DNA from: an uncultured Bacteroidales bacterium
GTDB lineage: Bacteria > Bacteroidota > Bacteroidia > Bacteroidales > UBA932
NCBI GenBank assembly: GCA_944326305.1
Contig: CALVDL010000024.1
Location: 1-47,208 of the forward strand
DNA length: 47,208 nucleotides
Direction: 5' to 3'
The position numbers were made by a program, and so were the translations under genes. The notes beneath the pieces are model-generated. The model was not told the origin of the DNA and made no database searches. It worked only from the letters and a program-made list of their open reading frames with translations. The stretch's first letter is position 1; the number at the start of each line of letters is the position of its first letter. Positions 42,475 through 47,208 of this stretch are shown here, one piece after another.

Positions 42475-43110
42475 ATGGCGAGATTCATGAAAGCCCTTGT
42501 CATATTCATATTATCGGCTTTCCCGCTAATAGCCAATGCCCAGGACGATGGGAAACCGTCCGGAAACAGACACATGTACGATGTGGTTTTCCGTCAGGGA
42601 AGCCGGACATGGGAACTGGATGCGGCATTTTTCAGCAATCCCGCCCTACTCGGCAAGAAGATTGCCTGCATCGGTCCGTCGGTACGGGTCAGGAACGAGT
42701 ATTGTCTTAAAGAATGGGCCCCGGGGATCGCATTGGGAACAGGCTGGACAGCAGGATACGGAGAGGCCTCGGAGAAAAAACGTAATCTTCAATGGACGAG
42801 ATTCTGCGCCGGGCCGCTGGTTTCGGTACACTATACGGCAGCACCTCGATTGGACATATATGCCAGGGCATTTTTCTGCATGGATTTCGGAGGCGTATTC
42901 AATATGGAAAAGGACATGGACTACAAGAGGCCTGCCGCTCTGCAATTTGACTGCGGACTTGCCGTCGGCATCGCATATTTTTTCTGCAGAAAGATAGGAA
43001 TCTGCATCGAAAGCGGGCTGCAAAGCCATTGGCTTGGCGCAGGAATAGTATTGTCTTTCGACAGGGATGTAAGGACCGGCCTGCTCGGCAGGACACCAAA
43101 AGGGATATGA
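42475..43110 (+). CDS. Exported protein, outer-membrane beta-barrel-like, unknown function
   Basis: 211 residues. Signal peptide about 1-22 (MKALVIFILSAFPLIANAQ). The mature part alternates aromatic and glycine-rich strands (WELDAAFFSNPALLG, GIALGTGWTAGYGEA, FCAGPLVSVHYTAAPRLDIYARAFFCMDFGGVF, FDCGLAVGIAYFF, ESGLQSHWLGAGIVLSFD), which suggests a small outer-membrane barrel of the Bacteroidota type. No named family recognised. It lies between two direct copies of the composite repeat, with the truncated-looking gene upstream. Confidence 0.65.
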   Translation: MARFMKALVIFILSAFPLIANAQDDGKPSGNRHMYDVVFRQGSRTWELDAAFFSNPALLGKKIACIGPSVRVRNEYCLKEWAPGIALGTGWTAGYGEASEKKRNLQWTRFCAGPLVSVHYTAAPRLDIYARAFFCMDFGGVFNMEKDMDYKRPAALQFDCGLAVGIAYFFCRKIGICIESGLQSHWLGAGIVLSFDRDVRTGLLGRTPKGI

Positions 43111-43158
43111 ACATCCGATTTTAAAACCATAAGGACTTTTGTTCAGTTTACCGGGGAA

Positions 43159-43183
43159 ATTTACCGAAGTATTTGTTACAATA
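43159..43183 (+). repeat. Direct repeat, left copy (partner at 46990-47013)
   Basis: ATTTACCGAAGTATTTGTTA followed by CAATA; the partner differs by one missing T. The two copies bracket 3.8 kb holding the AraC regulator, hydrolase, aldo/keto reductase and transporter remnant. Confidence 0.6.
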
Positions 43184-43270
43184 ACGCCAGTTCGACGAAT
43201 TAATATTTAATAATATTATCCTAAAAATCAATATTTTACCTTTTATGACCCGGATACGTCATACTGACGT
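43181..43270 (+). repeat. AT-rich dispersed element, copy 3
   Basis: ATAACGCCAGTTCGACGAAT, then TTTAATAATATTATCCTAAA and TTTTATGACCCGGATAC, then GTCATACTGACGTTAA as in copy 1. It is followed at 43285 by the paired-hairpin repeat, the same order as at the window start. Confidence 0.75.
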
Positions 43271-43284
43271 TAAGACCATCCCCG

Positions 43285-43397
43285 GTCGCCATGCGGCGAC
43301 AGCCCCGGCGGGGCATGCGGCTCCGCCGGCACCTGCGCTGCTTCGGTTTCCCTGCCGGAAACCTCGCTGACGCTCCGGTGCGGCCGGTCGGGCCTTG
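43285..43397 (+). repeat. Paired-hairpin repeat copy 4 with GC-rich tail
   Basis: GTCGCC-ATGC-GGCGAC, A, GCCCC-GGC-GGGGC at 43285-43314, followed by the same roughly 85-bp tail as 41788-41886 minus a 10-bp block. Same orientation as copy 3, so the two form direct repeats around 41893-43110. Confidence 0.8.
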
Positions 43398-43840
43398 TTA
43401 AACAGAAACCCTGTCTGCCGGATCAGACGTGTACCCTGGAGCATGGCGTTTTTTCGCAGCAGATTGATTTTGAAAGTTTTATGAAAAAAGGGCGTGCTTC
43501 TGACCATATAAAAAGAATGGCAGAAGCATGCCTGTATTTTGTATTATACTGAAAATGAATGTATTAGACAATTTACGTATGCGCCAGGGTTCAAAGATAC
43601 CTGTCTCATCCGAGAGACTTCTAATTGTCATGGAGCCGTTTGTGTTGAAAGGTCTGTTTGAAGGACGGCCTGCGGTGCCGTATCCTGCAATAATGTCACT
43701 TTACAAGGATTGCGGCAGGAAATGCACTGATTTCTGTTTTTACCCGACAAATGCAAAAGATGCAAGCTGTTTTTTCAAAATGGCATGAGTTATTTGATTG
43801 GAATATGTATCTTGTACATAACAAACACAAGTATAAGAAA

Positions 43841-44647
43841 ATGGCAGAAACGGAAAATATCATAATAAGGGACACCCTTGACGGACTGGGCACGGACGCC
43901 TACAGCGATTATCTGGCCCATGCCCTGTGCCTGGCAGGCAGCTGCAGGCTCAGGTACAATGGGGAGGAACGAGAACTGCAGGCCGGCGACCTGATGATTG
44001 TCCGCAAGGGAAAACTGGTGGAACGCATACGCCCGTCAGAAGGTTTCCGGGTAAAGGTGATATACGTCACATCTGAATTCATAGAGCTGTCCACACCGCT
44101 TAGCAACTACGGCATGAAAGGCCAGCTGGCCCTGTTCCTCAATCCCATAATGAAACTGGATGCCGGACAACGGGAACTGTGCCGCAAGGATTTCGAGATG
44201 GTGGAAGCGCGGCTGGCGCAGACAGGCCACCATTTCCGCAGGGACCTGCTGATAGCCTCCGTACAGATGCTGATAATAGATTTCTTCGATTTCCACTCCC
44301 ATATCTACGGGGTAGACAACATCCCGCTTCAAAGTGCCACCATCATGAACCGGTTCCTCAACATGCTGGAGAACGGGACATACCGCGAGCACCGTGAGGT
44401 GAACTGGTACGCAGACAAGCTGTGCGTCACGCCCAAATACCTGTCCGAGGTCTCCCGGAAGATAAGCGGATATGCCGCCAATTACTGGATACACCGCTAC
44501 ACAGTACTGGACATTTCCCGACTGCTCAGGGACAAGTCCATGACCTTCGTGCGCATTTCCGACATGTTCGGATTCTCGTCACCGGCCTATTTCAGCCGTT
44601 ATGTGCAGCAGCATCTGGGGGTAAGCCCCACCGAGTACCGGGGATAG
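43841..44647 (+). CDS. AraC-family transcriptional regulator
   Basis: 268 residues from the ATG at 43841, preferred to 43751, which would add 30 residues of poor quality. The N-terminal cupin-like sensor half (YLAHALCLAGSCRLRYNGEERELQAGDLMIV) is followed by a helical linker and two C-terminal HTH motifs (WYADKLCVTPKYLSEVSRKISGYAANYW; RISDMFGFSSPAYFSRYVQQHLGVSPTEYR). It is the only intact regulator in this segment and likely controls the genes downstream, at least one of which carries the operator at 45517-45554. The ligand is unknown. Confidence 0.9.
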   Translation: MAETENIIIRDTLDGLGTDAYSDYLAHALCLAGSCRLRYNGEERELQAGDLMIVRKGKLVERIRPSEGFRVKVIYVTSEFIELSTPLSNYGMKGQLALFLNPIMKLDAGQRELCRKDFEMVEARLAQTGHHFRRDLLIASVQMLIIDFFDFHSHIYGVDNIPLQSATIMNRFLNMLENGTYREHREVNWYADKLCVTPKYLSEVSRKISGYAANYWIHRYTVLDISRLLRDKSMTFVRISDMFGFSSPAYFSRYVQQHLGVSPTEYRG

Positions 44648-44753
44648 GGAGCGGGAGGACAGACAAACCGCAAAAATGCAGGTACTTGCAGCAATTATTG
44701 TAATATATGGTTCAGGGATTAGGACGACCTTTGCAGCCGTATAATTACATGAA

Positions 44754-45476
44754 ATGATGAAAACCATGACCTTTGCAATCATGATGGCTGCAATGACTGC
44801 AGGATTATATGCCGGCAGCGTATTCCTCGACATCTATACGGAAGAGGAAAAGCAGGCCGACCCGCAGAAGCGCGACACGGGCCTGTTCTTCTTCCGGGGA
44901 AATCCGGGAGCGCCATTCGCCGTATGCAATGCCGGCGGTGCGTTTGCATACGTCGGGGCCATGCACGACAGTTTTCCCCATGCACTCGAGCTGTCAAAAC
45001 TGAGCTACAACACCTTTGCGCTCATCTACCGTCCGGACTGTGCCTATGAAGACCTTGCGCAGGCGATTGCCTATATACATGACCATGCGGATGAACTGGG
45101 AACAGATACGGAGGGCTATTCCCTCTGGGGCGGTTCGGCAGGGGCACGCATGCCGGCGGTGCTCGGCAATGCGGATTATCTCCGTCAGCTGACCGGACGC
45201 ACGGACCTGCCGCAAGCCTCCGCTGTCATCATGCAATATACAGGATACAGCACGGTCAGCCCTCAGGACGCGGCGACATACGCCTGTGCAGGCACCAGCG
45301 ACGGCATCGCCCCATGGCGCACCATGCAGCGGAGGCTGCAAAGCCTCTCCAGCCTCGGCATTCCGACAGAGTTCCATGCCTACGAGGGGCTTCCCCACGG
45401 CTTCGGGCTGGGCACAGGGACGGTGGCCGAAGGATGGATAGAGGATGCCGTCCGCTTCTGGGAGGAAAACCGGTAA
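44754..45476 (+). CDS. Alpha/beta hydrolase (BD-FAE/dienelactone-hydrolase-like)
   Basis: 240 residues. A short hydrophobic N-terminus (MTFAIMMAAMTAGLYAG) looks like a weak signal or anchor. Then TEEEKQADPQKRDTGLFFFRG and the nucleophile elbow SLWGGSAGARMP near 122-133 (Ser in G-x-S-x-G), an acid in CAGTSDGIAPW and His in EGLPHGFGLGTG. Triad complete. It is somewhat shorter than many relatives, mainly at the N-terminus. A possible -7 (GACCTTTG, 44726-44733) follows a weak operator-like stretch at 44698-44710. It lies 106 bp after the AraC gene. Confidence 0.85.
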   Translation: MMKTMTFAIMMAAMTAGLYAGSVFLDIYTEEEKQADPQKRDTGLFFFRGNPGAPFAVCNAGGAFAYVGAMHDSFPHALELSKLSYNTFALIYRPDCAYEDLAQAIAYIHDHADELGTDTEGYSLWGGSAGARMPAVLGNADYLRQLTGRTDLPQASAVIMQYTGYSTVSPQDAATYACAGTSDGIAPWRTMQRRLQSLSSLGIPTEFHAYEGLPHGFGLGTGTVAEGWIEDAVRFWEENR

Positions 45477-45516
45477 CTGCAATCCGTCCAGGCAAGCACC
45501 GTCCAGGACATGCAAT

Positions 45517-45582
45517 CCGCAAAAATGGTATGACAGTCCGTAATCCGTATATGGAGGGACAAGACTTTTCGCCATACATTTG
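45517..45582 (+). promoter_or_regulatory. Bipartite operator plus promoter of the aldo/keto reductase
   Basis: -7 box TACATTTG at 45575-45582. TCCGTAATCCGTATATGG at 45537-45554 ends exactly 20 nt before it, and AAAAATGGTAT lies further upstream (45521-45531). There is no -33 TTTG. The same two boxes with the same spacing occur on the minus strand at 46859-46924. Direct half-sites TCCGTAA/TCCGTAT suggest an AraC-type activator site. Confidence 0.6.
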
Positions 45583-45615
45583 CATGTACGGAAAAACCGA
45601 TTAAACAAATACAAT

Positions 45616-46461
45616 ATGCAGACAATAAAACTGACTGGCGGCGTGGAAATGCCGCTATTGGGCTACGGGGTGTTCAAGGTGGCCCCGCAGGAATGTGAAC
45701 GATGCGTCAGCGATGCGCTGAACGTGGGCTATCGCCTGATTGACACGGCACAGGCATATTTCAACGAGGAAGGCGTGGGAAACGCCGTCAGCAAGAGCGG
45801 GATTCCGCGGCAGGACATTTTCCTGGTGACGAAAGTATGGATATCGAATGCCGGCGAGGAGAAAGCGGCGGCAAGCATCGATGAGAGCCTGCGCAAGCTG
45901 AAGACCGACTACATCGACCTGCTGCTCATCCATCAGGCATACGGTGACGTGTTCGGCTCGTGGAGGGCAATGGAGAAAGCCTACCGTGCAGGCAAGGTGC
46001 GGGCCATCGGGGTAAGCAACTTCCAGGCAGGACGTTTCTTCGACTTCGCCCATTATGTGGATATCAAGCCGATGGTGAACCAGCTGCAATGCAATCCGCT
46101 CGTCCAGCAGCAGGGCATAGAGCCGGTCCTTGCGGAATACGGCACGAGAATGATGGCATGGGGGCCGCTCGGAGGAGAAGGTGCAGAAGGTGTGGTAAAA
46201 GACGGACTGCTTGCCTCCATAGGCAAAGGCTACGGGAAGTCCGCCGCTCAGGTGGCTTTGAGATGGCTTATCCAGCGGGGCATCGTCGCCATCCCGAAGA
46301 GCACGCATGTGGAGCGTATGCGGCAGAACCTGGACATTTTCGACTTCACGCTGACAGATGAGGAAATGAAACGTATCGCTACGCTAAACAGCCACGATAC
46401 AGGAACGGTGAACTTCGGAGACCCGCAGTTTGTGAAATTCCTGATTGAAACATACGGATAA
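45616..46461 (+). CDS. Aldo/keto reductase (AKR5-like)
   Basis: 281 residues from the ATG at 45616; the frame stays open to 45580, but that part lies at the -7 box. Catalytic tetrad: Asp and Tyr in LIDTAQAYFNEEG, Lys in VTKVW, His in LLIHQAYGD. NADPH-site pattern IPKSTHVERMRQNL near the C-terminus. Soluble cytoplasmic carbonyl reductase; substrate unknown. It is the third gene of the AraC-hydrolase-reductase group and has its own operator-bearing promoter. Confidence 0.94.
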   Translation: MQTIKLTGGVEMPLLGYGVFKVAPQECERCVSDALNVGYRLIDTAQAYFNEEGVGNAVSKSGIPRQDIFLVTKVWISNAGEEKAAASIDESLRKLKTDYIDLLLIHQAYGDVFGSWRAMEKAYRAGKVRAIGVSNFQAGRFFDFAHYVDIKPMVNQLQCNPLVQQQGIEPVLAEYGTRMMAWGPLGGEGAEGVVKDGLLASIGKGYGKSAAQVALRWLIQRGIVAIPKSTHVERMRQNLDIFDFTLTDEEMKRIATLNSHDTGTVNFGDPQFVKFLIETYG

Positions 46462-46496
46462 GCCGATTATATTGTAGTACATTGACACAAGAAGGC

Positions 46497-46550
46497 CGAA
46501 ATGACATGAACCCCGGAAGCCGTAAATCACTTTCGGGGTTCATCATTTCG
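46497..46550. terminator. Long hairpin after the aldo/keto reductase
   Basis: Arms starting CGAAATGACATGAACCCC (46497) and CTTTCGGGGTTCATCATTTCG (46530-46550, near complement) give a stem of about 20 bp with two small bulges. It lies 36 bp past the reductase stop. No clear T-run follows. Its right end meets the broken end of the transporter remnant. Confidence 0.6.
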
Positions 46551-46732
46551 CGGGGATTCACCTTGCAGAAGGTAGTGAACAGCTGGATGAACACCATCAG
46601 CGGCATGACATATTCCTCAGCCCCCTTTGCCAGCACCTTGAGCGGGCTGAGCAATGGGATGTAATGGAACATCAGATAGATGGCCACCCCTCCGAACATA
46701 CCGAGAGGCAATGTCCAGTTCTTGAAGATCGG
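46547..46732 (-). pseudogene. Remnant of a BASS/SBF-type transporter (N-terminal part)
   Basis: The minus-strand frame reads FKNWTLPLGMFGGVAIYLMF, then HYIPLLSPLKVLAKG and VMPLMVFIQLFTTFCKVNPRE, the first two helices of Bacteroidota bile-acid:sodium-symporter-like transporters. Just upstream is a stop codon with no start codon, and after NPRE the match ends inside the hairpin at 46497-46550; the rest of the gene is absent. Its promoter and operator (46859-46924) survive. Confidence 0.65.
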
Positions 46733-46858
46733 CCGAAGACAGAAAAGTTACAGTTCCGATGCCGAAGCGGGGTATCTCCGCGCATGCCGAAGACTCATAT
46801 ACCGATCTTCCGATAAAGCCTGCATTTCATTGTGCATGATGTCTTTATCTCTTTTTTA

Positions 46859-46924
46859 CAAAGGTACTGCGGAGCTGCGCGTACGTCCATACACAGATTA
46901 CGGAATAAAACACCAATTTCGGCG
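46859..46924 (-). promoter_or_regulatory. Second copy of the bipartite operator plus promoter
   Basis: Minus strand: TTCCGTAATCTGTGTATGG (plus 46887-46905), exactly 20 nt, then TACCTTTG (46859-46866). Further upstream AAATTGGTGT occupies the same distance as AAAAATGGTAT in the aldo/keto reductase copy. It points toward the transporter remnant. Confidence 0.6.
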
Positions 46925-46989
46925 GAAAGGCATTACCTTATGTGCATTCTGCCTTATAAGCCGTGGCGGTGATATGGCATATCGGTAAT

Positions 46990-47013
46990 ATTTACCGAAG
47001 TATTGTTACAATA
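46990..47013 (+). repeat. Direct repeat, right copy
   Basis: ATTTACCGAAGTATTGTTAC followed by AATA; equals 43159-43183 except for one T. Confidence 0.6.
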
Positions 47014-47104
47014 TTTTCTACAAACAAAAAAATTAGAGATATTTGTGTGATGTTCTCCTCCACGCGGCGGACTGGATATTGACACTTTAACCGGATGATA
47101 CAGA

Positions 47105-47208
47105 ATGAGTGATTTCGACAAATATATAAGACAGGGCGAGCCTGACAGTAAAGAAAAGGCCCGAATGTGGCAGACCGCAATCGGTCTGCAGGACGTGGAC
47201 GGGCTTAA
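47105..47208 (+). CDS. Fic-type protein with VbhA-like N-terminus (cut by window end)
   Basis: Only the first 34 residues are present: MSDFDKYIRQGEPDSKEKAR, then MWQTAIGLQDVDGL. This opening is that of Bacteroidota Fic-domain proteins with an N-terminal antitoxin VbhA-like helix region (YIRQGEP and TAIGLQDVDGL). Such proteins AMPylate targets, and the N-terminal helix can inhibit the enzyme. The Fic motif itself lies outside the window, so the call is from the start only. Confidence 0.65.
   Translation, partial: MSDFDKYIRQGEPDSKEKARMWQTAIGLQDVDGL

Larger units (their letters stand above)
43111..43840. other. Intergenic region of about 730 bp: repeats and no convincing gene
   Basis: Contents: 25-bp direct repeat (43159-43183), AT-rich element (43181-43270), paired-hairpin repeat with GC tail (43285-43397), then about 440 bp of AT-richer DNA before the AraC gene. 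An 86-codon frame at 43528-43788 (SERLLIVMEPFVLKGLFEG) has no family match, no promoter and a Cys-rich, unlikely C-terminus; I leave it as doubtful. No TAnnTTTG box with good spacing was found for the AraC gene. Confidence 0.5.
46462..47104. other. Intergenic region of about 640 bp: hairpin, transporter remnant, operator, direct repeat
   Basis: Contents in order: terminator-like hairpin 46497-46550, remnant of a BASS-type transporter on the minus strand 46547-46732, a second copy of the bipartite operator and promoter pointing toward that remnant (46859-46924), and the right copy of the 24-bp direct repeat (46990-47013). The rest shows nothing I can name. Confidence 0.6.

Noticed and set aside
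43259..43507. 82-codon minus-strand frame
   Set aside because: Lies across the GC-rich repeat; Ala/Gly/Arg composition comes from the repeat.
43528..43788. 86-codon frame before the AraC gene
   Set aside because: No promoter, no family match, and it overlaps the doubtful upstream extension of the AraC frame; kept only as a note in the intergenic entry.
44698..44733. Third copy of the bipartite operator at the hydrolase gene
   Set aside because: TAATATATGG and CCGCAAAAATG are present but the spacing to the -7 box is 15 rather than 20 nt and the -7 itself is GACCTTTG; too loose to list as a site.
1..47208. tRNA, rRNA, riboswitch or T-box elements
   Set aside because: I looked for T-arm and conserved riboswitch cores in the gaps and saw none; a covariance-model scan would settle it.

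Overview
This 47.2-kb window comes from a Bacteroidota chromosome, most likely of the order Bacteroidales. The evidence is several promoters with the Bacteroidota -7 box TAnnTTTG and no sigma70-like -10/-35 pairs, AT-rich leaders with weak Shine-Dalgarno sequences, a glycogen synthase/glycogen phosphorylase fusion, a 1.2-kb-residue NtrY-like kinase beside rlmH, and DUF4783, DUF4369 and lipocalin-like lipoproteins. GC content looks to be in the mid-50s percent, which fits Rikenellaceae/Alistipes-like organisms, but I cannot fix the genus. I see no rRNA, tRNA, CRISPR array, phage or intact insertion sequence.

Layout. 0-8 kb: housekeeping genes. These are ileS, a type-2 isoleucyl-tRNA synthetase with the rare G-x-H-H form of the HIGH motif, then divergent cvpA-tsaB, then the minus-strand set greA-HIT-DUF4369/TlpA lipoprotein and a small membrane protein. 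7.7-20.9 kb: one long minus-strand operon, xseA-xseB-glgB-gde-GT4-GH57-synthase/phosphorylase-ribF, with most junctions overlapping. It encodes nearly complete alpha-glucan (glycogen) synthesis and breakdown, bracketed by exonuclease VII and riboflavin kinase/FAD synthetase. 21-24.5 kb: plus-strand engB-prs-small Cys-rich membrane protein-der. 24.5-29 kb: minus-strand rlmH plus the orphan NtrY-like kinase, and a divergent DUF4783 gene. Directly after the DUF4783 stop lies a textbook sigma54 promoter followed about 70 nt later by an intrinsic terminator, which suggests a small RNA.

29.2-41.5 kb: mixed metabolism. It holds a DUF169 gene, an AraC remnant, lrgAB, a NapH-NapG-like fused Fe-S protein with an internal twin-arginine motif followed by a Tat-type Fe-S aldo/keto reductase, a MATE exporter, rsgA with a lipocalin-like lipoprotein, a polyprenyl synthase with a U32 peptidase, and a monoglyceride-lipase-like hydrolase. 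41.5-47.2 kb: accessory DNA rich in repeats. It has two unknown genes between direct copies of a composite repeat, then an AraC regulator, an alpha/beta hydrolase, an aldo/keto reductase, the remnant of a BASS-type transporter, and the start of a Fic-type protein with a VbhA-like N-terminus.

The best signals outside ordinary genes are four. (1) The sigma54 promoter plus terminator. (2) A bipartite operator of about 38 bp at exactly the same distance (20 nt) from the -7 box of both the aldo/keto reductase and the transporter remnant. (3) A family of paired-hairpin repeats whose stems covary between four copies, joined in three places to an AT-rich element with possible inverted termini. (4) Repeated 3'-end hairpins that contain the stop codon of the minus-strand gene. 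Promoters, operators and RNA structures were found by eye and are predictions.
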